NCBI GenBank assembly: GCA_028583405.1
Contig: CM053252.1
Span: 32,741,562 to 32,805,561, forward strand
DNA: 64,000 nt
Origin: Pogonophryne albipinna
Taxonomy: Eukaryota > Chordata > Actinopteri > Perciformes > Artedidraconidae
Reading direction: 5' to 3'
The notes under the pieces are model-generated. The model did no database searches, had not been told where the DNA came from, and saw nothing but the letters and a program-made list of their open reading frames with translations. The first letter of the stretch is position 1, and the number at the start of each line of letters is the position of its first letter. The position numbers were made by a program, and so were the translations under genes. Shown piece by piece: positions 1 through 10,000 of the stretch.

Positions 1-301
1 CATTGGAGTGAACGGAGATGACATAACTCTCAGTCTATATGGCGCTGGTTTCCATGGTAGCGCGCGCAACTGACAGTCTGAGAGGGTGAGGAAGAGAGTC
101 ACAGTAAACTGAACAAGAATCGACAACTCTACCCTCTGCTCACTCCTTTCCATGCTACAGGCCGCAAGACAGTGCACTAACAACTACAATAAGCATGTTA
201 ATGTTAAGCTAATACAGCTCCGGCGATCCACTAGCCCCCCCCGCCCCCGCGGTGGTTTTGAAATGCTCCCGATTTCTGAGGTCTCAAGGTTGGCAAGTAT
301 G

Positions 302-340
302 CATGGACCGGAAGTAGATGGGCGTGACTTCGCCACTCTA
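302..340 (+). mobile_element. Solo right-end fragment of the 347-1484 element family
   Basis: This 39-bp stretch repeats the right terminus of the neighbouring inverted-repeat element: catggaccggaagtagatg and the bases after it also occur at 1453-1484. It lies directly next to that element's left end, tail to head, and the junction forms the perfect palindrome at 326-355. It looks like the remnant of a second copy. Confidence 0.55.
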
Positions 341-355
341 TAGAGTGGCGAAGTC
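326..355. repeat. Perfect 30-bp palindrome
   Basis: The 15 bases gacttcgccactcta are followed at once by their reverse complement, with no spacer. The palindrome lies at the junction of the solo transposon end (302-340) and the left end of the 1.1-kb element. Confidence 0.9.
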
Positions 356-1484
356 CCTCCCCTTCCGGGGGAGCTCCATGGGACCTTATTTCGAAAAAAT
401 TATGTATTGAAGTCAATGGAGAGAGAAAGATTATCTTTCGATCCCGTTTGAATTGTGCCATGACTTACACATATGATGTTTGTCAATTTAAAAGATAATT
501 TTGCAAGTCCAACATTTTTAAATGTGTCGTAAAACTGTGAAGTAACACATTTGTTTGTGCGAAACGCTTAATGAACTACAACTCTGGTCTCGCAGACTCA
601 CAACAACACACGTCACCAAGATGGCCGTCACTACTGTCTTGTCAACAAAACGATTGACTACCCTCACTATCACCGCAATTAAACACATCCAGAAGAATGT
701 CATGCAAAGCTGCCTGCCTGCCTTCCTTTGATTCTCTCTGAACTGCCTGGTCTTTTTAATGTTTAATGTCAACCATTTGTGCAGATAGCATGAAGTAGAA
801 AAGATCGGCGATCGCCGATGCTAGCGTTAGCATTTCTCCCGCGGGCTTAAATTGTGTATTATAGAATGATCACACCGGTGACAGTACTCTTCAAAGGGTT
901 CACGAAATATGACTACTACTCTTACTGTTTAACATTTTGGGTTACTTAATGTTACTTCATATTAAGGCTAATAAATATGACGAGGCTGTAATGCTAACTA
1001 ACGTGCTAGCTACTAGCTAGGTAGCTAACTTGATCCAGCCACTCCTGGTCCTTTCATCAGACGGGAAGCGAAAGAACGAGCAAGACCCATTGCTGGTATG
1101 ATAACAACCTGGTACTAAGCACACAGGCATCTTGTTAAAGTTATCTTATCTTAACCAGCGCCATATAGATAGATTATATCTATATGGCGCTGATCTTAGC
1201 TATCTCTTAGTGGAGGAAAACAATTGTGACATCACTTACGCGACTCTGAGATTTGTAGTCTTTCTTGTTGCGTATTTTTCATAGTCTTATATTTCAACAG
1301 TTTTACGACAAACTGTGACTTTTTTGACATGGAAATAATTTTTTAAGATTGACAAACATATGTGTAATTCATGGCACAATTCAAACGGGATCGAAAGATA
1401 AGTTTTCTCTCTCCATTGACTTCAATACATTATTTTTCCGAAATAAGGTCCCATGGACCGGAAGTAGATGGGCGTGACTTCGCC
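347..1484. mobile_element. Non-autonomous DNA transposon with about 180-bp inverted repeats
   Basis: Bases 347-545 are an imperfect reverse complement of about 1295-1484. The outermost bases are ggcgaagtc on the left and gacttcgcc on the right. The inner part of the repeat holds a long matching block around aattcaaacgggatcgaaag. The interior has no transposase-like frame, so it is non-autonomous. It contains a short hairpin at 1156-1192. I see no convincing target-site duplication, because the left end abuts another fragment of the same family, so the superfamily is not assigned. Apparent ORFs such as 1371-1607 are only the inverted repeat read through. Confidence 0.7.
1156..1192. repeat. 16-bp perfect inverted repeat with 5-nt loop
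   Basis: The left arm cagcgccatatagata (1156-1171) pairs perfectly with 1177-1192 across the loop gatta. Part of the same sequence, ctatatggcgctg, also occurs at 36-48, so it is probably a transposon-related terminal motif rather than a gene-specific hairpin. Confidence 0.8.
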
Positions 1485-1540
1485 CTCATCCGACCGCAAC
1501 CAGTGATTTGTTCGGCTATGAGAGGAACATCAGTTTTACA

Positions 1541-1576
1541 ATGGCGTCGGTACAGCCGTATATGTTACACGCTAAC
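1541..1576 (+). CDS. Possible first exon of the P2X7-like gene
   Basis: ATG at 1541 begins a short frame reading MASVQPYM and runs into TAA at 1577. Starts of the type M-x-x-x-QPY are, as I recall, typical of fish P2X7-like proteins, where an acidic stretch normally follows; that stretch is missing here. A GT at 1564 would join in phase to the G at 1608, but the intron would be only 44 nt, too short for a normal vertebrate intron. I therefore suspect a deletion or a chance match. It starts 56 bp downstream of the inverted-repeat element, so the promoter region may have been disturbed. Confidence 0.3.
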
Positions 1577-1607
1577 TAACCGAACTGTACCAACTGTTGT
1601 TATTTAG

Positions 1608-1850
1608 GTGCACTTGTGGAAACTGCGCCATGATGCCTACCGAAGTGGAAAACGTCTGTTTCAAAGAAATTAGAAAGGTAGCCTAGCTGACAGTTACAAC
1701 ATTATGTAGCCAGCTAGCTGAAAGCACCAACAGTAGCAGCACACAACATTATATGCCAAGATATACACCATACATACCCCACACCCTGCAGAACCTCCAT
1801 AGCATGTACAGATTCGATTATAGACCTTTGAGGCGTAGAACGGAAGAAGA
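1608..1850 (+). CDS. P2X7 ballast-like gene, Cys-rich exon(s)
   Basis: After an AG at 1606-1607 the frame reads CTCGNCAMMPTEVENVCF and continues KEIRK. This is the Cys-x-Cys-Gly-x-Cys...MPTE...Cys signature of the Cys-rich P2X7 C-terminal region and its stand-alone relatives. The same frame later reads HTLQNLHSMYRFDYRPL and ends RRRTEEE at a strong donor, GTAAGT, at 1851. Two readings are possible: one exon of 243 nt with a single nonsense codon at 1684-1686, or two exons (1608-1677 and 1792-1850) around a 114-nt GT...AG intron with both junctions in phase 0. The HTLQ just before 1792 resembles the conserved block before RHxAYR in P2X7, which favours one exon with a nonsense mutation. The phase at 1608 (split codon ending in G) would allow the Trp that usually precedes the first Cys. 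Confidence 0.6.
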
Positions 1851-2400
1851 GTAAGTTATCTTTACCTGTAATAAACTACTGTGTTTGATGAAAAATCAAA
1901 TCATGGTTTGCTATATATGAATGATATGTTATAGGAGCAAATAATTCAGGGAAGAAAGGCTACTAAGTATTTCCATCCAACTTTATTTTTAGAAATGTAC
2001 AAAATGAACAGTGTGCAACTCGATTTTGACAGGATAACAACTGGTGACTTCTAGAATTGTGTGAGTCACATTCTGTTTTTAGACCTCTCTGTTTCAGTGT
2101 GTGTACTCTGTATAAATGCTCTGTAGTTGATCTGACTGAAATTGTGATTTTAAATCTCAAAACCGCTACAGTATCGGTCAGGCAGAAACTTGGGACAAGT
2201 AATTTGACTGAAACCTTAAAACTGAACTAACTGACTGCTAGGGTTAACTTTGATTTAAACATTTGTAGAATACTAAGAGCTTTATTGAGTAGGTGTAACT
2301 GTATTAAGGGTTAAACTCATAACTTTATAACTTAGGGTTTAATGTAATTGTAAAACCATTGGGCCACTGAAAAGACAATAACAACTCAGGAGGGAGCCAG
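1851..2400 (+). other. Intron sequence of the P2X7-like gene upstream of L2
   Basis: AT-rich sequence with no recognisable element, lying between the GTAAGT donor at 1851 and the approximate 5' boundary of the L2 insertion. Confidence 0.5.
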
Positions 2401-5400
2401 TCTAGATTTCCTTTTGAGGGCCACCAGCTGCAGAGAGTTAACTAATTAAAGGGACGTGGCCCCACAGCTGTGAGAACTCAGCAATCATTTTAGGTAGCAC
2501 TTTCCTGGAGCGTCAGCTTCAGCGGCAGACGAAGACTGACAAAGACAAAGGAGTCCTGGAGTCACGAGGGAGGCAAAGAGGAGGCAAATCCTACTTTGAT
2601 TGAGCTAAGTATCGCTGGTGTTCTATTTTCTTTAGTTTTTTAGCCCCTCAGGGTATAATCATGTGTATTTTCTCCATTCCTGTTCATGTGTCTTCTCGCA
2701 ATTATCACTGGCCCCGTGTATCTCGTAATCGATATAACCGGCCTGCTCTCGTCTATCCCACATGCTCCACTGAGATCCAACATCTAGTTACAGGTGGCCT
2801 GTGGAACTGCCAGTCAGCTGTTCCTAAGGCTGAATTCATCTCTGGCTACGCCTCCCTGAGTCTCTGGATTTCCTTGCTCTCACTGAGACCTGGATTACTC
2901 CATCCAACACATCCACCCCAGCAGGTCTCTCCACAGCATATTCCTTCTCCCATACACCCAGACCCACTGGCAGAGGAGGTGGCACTGGTCTCCTGCTCTC
3001 TCCCAAATGGAGCTTTTCCCTCTTCAAGCTACCTAACTTCACTCCTTCCACCTTTGAATTCCATGCCGTCACAGTAACCCATCCTATACAATTAACCATT
3101 GTTGTTCTCTACCGTCCACCAGGCGCCTTGGGGGACTTCTTGGAGGAATTAGATAATCTCCTCTCACACATCCCTGAAACTGGCCCTCCCGCTGTACTTC
3201 TCGGAGACTTCAACCTCCAGACAGGGAAGATAGCTGAACTAACATCTCTTTTAACCACCTCACTGTCTCCATCCCCACCAACTCATAAAGCTGGCAATGT
3301 CCTTGATCTCATATTCTCAAGGAACTGCTCTACTTCTAACCTCTCTGTAAACCCGCTCCACACATCCGATCACTTCTTCATTTCATTCTCTCTACCCCTT
3401 TTCAAACATAACGAACTAATCTCTTCTCATCCTGCACCTGTCCGGCGTAACCTTCGTTCTCTCTCCCCCTCTACCCTTGCCTCATCGGTTCTCTCAGCCC
3501 TCCCTTCATCTGACTCGTTCCAACTCCTACCTCCAAACTCTGCTGCAGAAACTCTCCTCTCTACTCTCTCATCCTCTCTGGACTCTCTCTGTCCTCTCAC
3601 ATCTCGGCAGGCTCGTCAGTCCCCTCCTGCTCCATGGCTAAATGACGCACTGCGTGCTAATAGAACCGTCCTTCGGGCAGCAGAGCGGAAACGGTGGAAA
3701 TCCATACACCATGACGACCTCCTAACCTATCAGGCACTCCTATCCTCTTTCTCTGCTTCGATCTCTCAGGCAAAAAGCACTTTCTTTCAAGATAAGATCC
3801 AATCTTCCTATTCCAATCCCAAAAAACTATTTTCCATCTTCTCCACCCTCTTGGACCCTCCCAAAGCCCCTTCCCCCTCCTCCCTTCTGTCAAGCGACTT
3901 TGTTAACCATTTTGAAAAAAAGGTTGATGATATTCGCTCTTCTTTTTCTGACTCACCTTTACCCACCGCTGGGTCACCAGACCCACCTTTCACCCACACA
4001 CTAACCTCCTTTTCCCCTCTCTCTCCAAGTGAGGTTCTTACCCTCATTACCTCTGCCCGTCCTACCACCTGTCCTCTGGATCCTATCCCTTCAAACCTCC
4101 TTCAGACTATTGCTCCTGATATTCTACCGTTTCTCACCCATTTCATCAACAGTTCTCTAACTTCTGGTCACTTTCCAAACAGTCTCAAGGAGGCAAGAGT
4201 AAACCCTCTCCTAAAGAAACCCACTCTCAACCCGTCTGATGTTATAGACTACAGGCCTGTCTCTCTCCTCCCGTTCCTGTCTAAAACACTTGAACGCGCT
4301 GTCTTTAAACAACTCTCCTGTTATCTCCATCAGAACAACCTTCTGGATCCGCACCAGTCTGGTTTCAAGGCAGGTCACTCCACAGAAACTGCCCTCCTTG
4401 CTGTCACTGAGGAACTGCACACGGCTAAAGCAGCCTCCCTTTCCTCTGTCATCATCCTTTTGGACCTGTCTGCTGCATTCGACACGGTGAATCATCAGAT
4501 CCTCCTTCGCACTCTCCAAGAACTTGGAGTTTCAGGCTCTGCACTTTCCCTCCTCACCTCATACCTCAAAGACCGCACCTACAGGGTTACTTGGAGAGGG
4601 TCGGAGTCCGACCCTTGTCAATTAACTACAGGGGTCCCTCAGGGCTCTGTTCTTGGTCCCCTCCTCTTCTCCTTGTACACAAACTCGCTCGGATCAGTCA
4701 TTAGCCCGCATGGTTTTTCATACCACTGCTATGCTGACGACACCCAATTAATTCTGTCCTTTCCCCGCTCAGAGACCCAGGTCGTCGCACGCATCTCTGC
4801 TTGTCTAGCTGACATGTCTCAGTGGATGTCTGCTCACCACCTCAAGCTCAACCTTGACAAGACTGAACTGCTTTTCCTTCCGGGAAAAGATTGTCCCACT
4901 CTTGACCTAACAATCAACATCGGCACCTCTGTTGTTTCCCCGACTCAGACTGCAAGGAATCTGGGTGTGACCCTAGATAACAAACTGTCCTTCACTGCAA
5001 ACATCGCTGCTACAACCCGCTGCTGCAGATACACGCTTTACAACATCAGGAGGATACGTCCCCAGCTGACGCAGAAAGCGACGCAGGTTCTAGTCCAGAC
5101 TCTTGTCATCTCACGCCTAGACTACTGCAACTCCCTCCTGGCTGGTCTACCTGCATGTGCCATCCGACCTCTGCAGCTCATCTAGAATGCAGCGGCTCGT
5201 CTGGTCTTCAACCTTCCTAAATTCTCCCACACCACGCCACTCGTCCGCTCCCTTCACTGGCTTCCGGTAACTGCTAGAATCCACTTCAAGACAATGGTAC
5301 TTGCGTACCATGCTGCGAATGGATCTGGCCCTTCCTACATCCAGGACATGGTTAAACCGTACACCCCAGCACGTGCACTCTGCTCTGCATCAGCCAAACA

Positions 5401-5787
5401 GCTCGCTGCACCCTCACTGCGAGGGGGACCCAAGTTCCCATCAGCAAAAACACGTGGGTTTGCTATCCTGGCTCCAAAATGGTGGAATGAGCTCCCCATT
5501 GACATCAGGACAGCAGAAAGCCTTCACACCTTCCGGCGCAGACTGAAAACTCATCTCTTTCGACTCCACTTCGAGCGATAGAATTACTAACAAAGCACTT
5601 ATATACTAATAAAGGACTGGCTTATCTAAAGCCAGTTGAGTAGCACTTGAAATGTTTTTGCTCTATGAAACCTGATGTACTTATATGATTCTGTTTTCTT
5701 CAAGTTTGTATTTTGTTGGTCGAACGCACTTATTGTAAGTCGCTTTGGATAAAAGCGTCAGCTAAATGCAATGTAATATATATATAT
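2400..5787 (+). mobile_element. L2-clade LINE retrotransposon, near full-length
   Basis: It contains ORF2 (endonuclease plus reverse transcriptase) followed by a 3' UTR ending in gtcgctttggataaaagcg and ctaaatgcaatgtaat, the conserved 3' tail of fish L2 elements that some SINEs also share. The 5' limit is approximate; a GC-richer leader begins near 2390-2450. The 3' end is fused to a TA repeat in which the next transposon inserted. It lies in the sense orientation in the intron of the P2X7-like gene. Confidence 0.85.
2661..5581 (+). pseudogene. L2 LINE ORF2: endonuclease and reverse transcriptase, two lesions
   Basis: The polyprotein would nick target DNA and copy LINE RNA by target-primed reverse transcription. 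From ATG 2661 the frame reads GLWNCQSAV (start of the apurinic-type endonuclease), then shifts near 2850-2862, consistent with a 1-bp deletion. From there the next frame is open to 5182. Numbered from the Met at 3128, the endonuclease GDFN is at 26-29 and SDH at 80-82. The reverse-transcriptase motif A DLSAAFD is at 446-452, motif B GVPQGS at 502-507 and the catalytic YADD at 535-538. A TAG at 5182-5184 replaces what is probably the Gln of the conserved LIQNAAAR block. The same frame then continues to the natural C-terminus (FRRRLKTHLFRLHF) and stop at 5579-5581. Only two lesions imply a young copy, but it is not autonomous as it stands. Confidence 0.9.
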
Positions 5788-6750
5788 TAGGGCTGTCAAA
5801 CGATTAAAATTTTTAATCAGATTAATCACAGCTTAAAAATTAATTCATCATGATTAATCACCATTCGAACTATGTCCAAAATATGCCATTTATTTATGTA
5901 TATTGTTGTGGGAATGGAAAGATAAATGAAAGAAGGCGGATATATCCATTTAACATACAGTATCTATGTTTATTATAACATTTTTCTGCATGTCAAAATG
6001 AAAGACAACCCACACACCTATCAATCATCAAACCGTGGGGTCTTAATTCATTACGTGTTGATTTCTATCAACGAGGGAGTACTTCAGGAAAGTCGATAGA
6101 GGGGGGGGGGGCGGCGGCGGCGGCTAGTGGAGTACTTCGTGACCACAGAGTGCGAACGTTGTGATCAGCTGTTTTAGCGCAGTTCTCCAGTGAAGGGGGG
6201 GGAAGTCTCCCTCCGCAGCCGGTTGGCGTAGTTTTGGCACAATCCCGTTGTACAGACCGACGTTAACAGCAGCCCTGTCTGTGCACACGGAGACCGACTC
6301 TGTCGTCCGGTGATCTAACCGCCTTCTGGAAAAGCTTCACAAGTACGTCGGTACGCAAATGCTCTTTGTGACACAAGTTTCAGATTACGCACATAACCTG
6401 CGTACCAGTTATGTGCACCCCTGTACTACAGCAAAAGTATTCTCCGTTGGGACTTCCTGCAACAACACCGACATTGGCTACTGAAATCAATCTTACTAAC
6501 TGCTGTCTGTGCAATTTACTCCGCGCGAGTTGGCGGACTTTATTTTGCTTACTTTAACATCATTTTTCATGGTGGGGCTAAGCCATTTCTTGGTATGGGT
6601 GTAGCCTACCCCAGCCATACCCTGGCGCTGCCACTGGTGGCACGTATGGGGCGGGCCATTCTGCACATGCGTTAAATGCGTTAAATATTTTAACGCAATT
6701 AATTCAAAAAATTAATTACCGCCGTTAACGCGATAATTTTGACAGCACTA
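5788..6750. mobile_element. hAT-type non-autonomous transposon with 8-bp TSD
   Basis: The left end tagggctgtcaaa and right end tttgacagcacta are inverted repeats with one mismatch. They are followed inward by A/T-rich sequence with paired taacg/cgtta motifs (cgttaacgcg near the right end). The element is flanked by atatatat on both sides (5780-5787 and 6751-6758), the TSD length expected of hAT, though inside a TA repeat it is weak evidence alone. No transposase frame is seen. The interior has G-runs and a GGC triplet run near 6100-6125. It sits directly on the L2 3' tail and 45 bp before an exon. Confidence 0.8.
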
Positions 6751-6795
6751 ATATATATATATATATATTTATATCATCCATTCCTCCCCTTATAG

Positions 6796-6955
6796 GCGTT
6801 TTCGGCATCTTGCCTATCGCAGCTTTGTATGCTGCTGCCTGGGCTTTTTAGGACGAGGCATCAGAGTGGTCATCCCGTCATGTGTTGTCCGCCGGATATG
6901 CCAGGAGTTTCCTGATCTGGCTGGACAAAATCAAATGCAAATCACAAAATATTAG
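6796..6955 (+). CDS. P2X7 ballast-like gene, last exon
   Basis: The pyrimidine-rich acceptor ttcctccccttatag ends at 6795. The split codon GA|G joins the exon ending at 1850 without a frame change. The frame then reads RFRHLAYRSFVCCCLGFLG, GIRVVIPSCVVRRI and CQEFPDLAGQ, and stops at TAG 6953-6955. The order RHxAYR ... PSC ... RI.xEFP..xGQ followed by a short tail and stop is the C-terminal end of P2X7 and related proteins. The exon starts only 45 bp after the right end of the hAT insertion (5788-6750), so that insertion nearly removed its acceptor. All 53 codons are open. This is the best-supported host-type coding piece in the window. Confidence 0.7.
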
Positions 6956-7016
6956 AGAAACTCAGTTGTTTTAGGTTCGTTAGCTTGCTAGCCGGAAAAG
7001 CATGACATGGGACCTT
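6956..7016 (+). mobile_element. Right-end fragment of a TTAA MITE in the gene's 3' flank
   Basis: The sequence gcatgacatgggacctttaa matches the right end of the 37730-38510 element (catgacatgggacctttaa). No left end was found upstream, so this is a truncated copy. It lies just after the stop codon of the P2X7-like gene, in its likely 3' UTR. Confidence 0.5.
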
Positions 7017-10000
7017 TAAAGACAAATCTGGGTTTGGCACAAAAACATTCACGTTTGGTGAAGTTAAATTTCACATGTTGATGCAAGTAAAGCTATTTGT
7101 TAAACTTGAATAGCAGCAAAAAACGTTGATCAAGTACACAAATAGTTGTATAACAGGCACCTTTGCCATTTATCAAGTGACCAGCATGTAATTTAAGATG
7201 TTGGTCAGCGTACTACTTTGGAGGTGAAAAATGGCAGTTTATGTTACAGCTGATGATGCTACAGATCACTGATGTTCCCTAAATGTCTCATATGTGGTAG
7301 CGATAGACGATTGCTGAGTCCAAGGAATCAACATTTATCATTTATTTCACAGCCAAGCCGACACAAAATTGCTTTGCATTTCCATCATTTTTTGCTAACA
7401 TAGTTGTTATTCGTTGTCACTTTAGCTTCAGTTGCTGTGCGTGATTGTTTGTGGTGATTATATGTATATTCGGAGTTAAACGTGGCAACATTTTATTTCT
7501 TATAGATGCTGTTATCAATGCTATGTGATACTTGCTTTGGTTTGATATCAGATAATGTTTTGGCTTAAAAAAACATGTTTGTTGTGTTACTTCCTTTTCA
7601 GATGTAAATCAGTAAACATTGACTTTTGGGGTAAAATGTGCAAAAATATTTGTTTTCAGTTCCAGCCAATCTAATTCAGGATAAAGCATCACTAATTGAA
7701 TTTCTCTGTACCGCAAAATCAATTAAATCTGGGTAATAAAGCTATCACAAAAAAATAAGCCACACAATAAAATGTGATGTGCAAACTTCACAAGAAATGT
7801 TCAAGTTTAATGTTTTCACACCAATGAAATGATATAATGCTGCTCTGTTTGTTCACTGGTACGGTGGCCGACAGGTGCAAACACGTTACAGCGGCCGAAA
7901 ACCCTTATATGAGCAGCGCTGCACTTTCAAAACACATGCAAATGAAGAAACATCTTGACCAACTTGACGAATCAGGCACAGCGTTTACTTTAAAAGTGCT
8001 GCATAAAGAAAATATTCCAAATACAAAAACCTGCAAATAAAAAAACGGTGCAAGAATCTCAAAACACAACAGAATGGGGACACTAAAAAGTGATGCACAC
8101 AGCTGGGACCGGAGCGCTTGTTGATGTTCGGGGATTACAAAGTTGGCCAACTGTTACTGGAAACGTACATAAAGTGTATGTTTTATTGGCTTATTTTAAC
8201 AATGTGATCGCCTGATTCCTTCCAATATTATAGCTGATCTACTGTGAGCTAGCTAGCTAACCTAGCTAACCTAGTTATATCAAATATACTGACAAACACT
8301 TACAATTATGAAACAGACTTACTGTACCAACAGTCACATTTCTGTCATGTGAAGTATTTTTATCGGAGGAAAATCCCATGAGATGTGTCTCTGATATTTC
8401 TCAAATGTAACAACACTTTTATCTTTTTTCAAAGCCTGACATCACAGCAGTTCATCAACATTACATCACTCTTCTCTAACCTTTATCTCTTTATTTTTTA
8501 TATAACTGTTCTATGAAGACTTTAGACGGATCAGCTGATCTGTGTTGTCCACTGATGTTAGCTCTGTTCTACTGACAGATATGTCTCAGTTGATAATGCT
8601 TTCATGCTTCTACATGTTTCTATCTCATGTGCACATGGTAAACAACTTGCAAGGCACAAAAAGGACTATTACTGGACTTGAATACTACGTACTACCTCTG
8701 AAAAGCGTGGACGAGAATAAAACAATGATTTTTTTATTTGTTCTGATAAGACTTACTGTAAATGTTTATTAAATACACTAACTGAGAGCCAAGCCCTAAC
8801 CTATCTGATCTTCTATTCAGCGACATCATTCCATTAAGAACTTAGAAAGATCTCTTCAGATACTTCAAAGTGAATGAAGGTCATATGAGACACTGAGTAG
8901 TGACTGGCAAGTGTATTTCTCTGAAGTATATTTGATGAATATGTATTTACATCTGCCACAGGGTTATGTTTTTAGCCCAATGCTCACATTTGTAAACATT
9001 ATGCTGAGACAGGGCATCTGTACAGCATTCAATTTGAGTCGGAATAATTTGAAAAACTTGCCTGGAAAATTCACAGAACTTCCCGGAATCAGCTATCAGC
9101 ATGTTGTCTAAATGCAAGAAATTAAATACAAAACATTTTTGTTGTTGCTTCCATTTTATTCCCATAAAAAGTTACGCACCACTATAGTAGAAAGAACAGC
9201 AATACACAAGTTGATTTAATATGACACAAATAATGCAGAATAACTAAAAATGTTATGTTATGAAACTGGGAGCTCGGATATTCCTACTTCAAAATACAAC
9301 TGGAACACAATTTTCACTTACATCAGTAATGTGATATATTGTCTATATACAAATATATAATATAGTTGCTTTACAATACTGTAGTTGTCCCCTGTAGATA
9401 CTACAAACAAATGCAAACCACACAAATATTGGCACTGGACATAAAAAAAGTTCCTGAATGTTATCCAGACTTCTGCAAGATTATTCAGAAAATATATTAA
9501 ACCAGACAGAATCCAATTTTATTACCACACTACCATGCTGGGTGGTGTCTACTGACGTCACCTCACAGCAAATTCATTTATATCTGCCATTGGGCAGAGC
9601 TGTCTGAAGCTCTAAATCAGTAGAATTGTTTATTCTTTTGTTCTTGCTTAAGTATGTTGTGGATGCTTTGCAAGGTAGTGAGACCTGGCACTGCTGCTTC
9701 AGAACAATGAATCCATCTCCATGTGTCTGCTGTGTGTGTAATGAGGGAAGTTCTCCCCGGTGATGAACCCTCATCCATTTAATTTTAGACACTCTTTGTG
9801 TCTGCTGCCCCACCTTGCCGACAATCTCCTGTGGTTAATGAAAACATAACAGACTGTTTCGCTAGTCTGGGCAAGAACCCCATCATCTCTCAGTCATACC
9901 AGCCAAAGCTACTGCGGCCCACCCCCTTCGCTCTCACCCAAACCGTCTCTCTGTCTCCCCATTTGCTTCATTTACAATGCTCCCCTGTCACCCCCTTGGC

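Larger units (their letters stand above)
1541..6955 (+). pseudogene. P2X7 C-terminal (ballast)-domain-like gene, probably inactivated
   Basis: Three pieces line up on the + strand: a possible first exon at 1541, a Cys-rich segment at 1608-1850 and a last exon at 6796-6955. Together they resemble the cytoplasmic Cys-rich C-terminus of P2X7 receptors and the many stand-alone P2X7-like proteins of fishes. No channel domain is seen. The intron 1851-6795 contains a complete L2 insertion and a hAT element. The case for inactivation is a TAG at 1684 in the otherwise continuous frame 1609-1850 and a first exon that hits TAA at 1577. The case for function is that the 1851 donor, the 6795 acceptor and the codon phase are all intact and the last 53 codons are clean. 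Function of such stand-alone proteins is unknown to me; metal binding through the cysteines is an inference from P2X7. Confidence 0.55.

Noticed and set aside
1371..1607. 78-codon frame MAQFKRDRKI... (also 231-461 on the minus strand)
   Set aside because: Both are the inverted repeats of the 347-1484 element read outward; the duplicated peptide reflects the repeat, not a gene.
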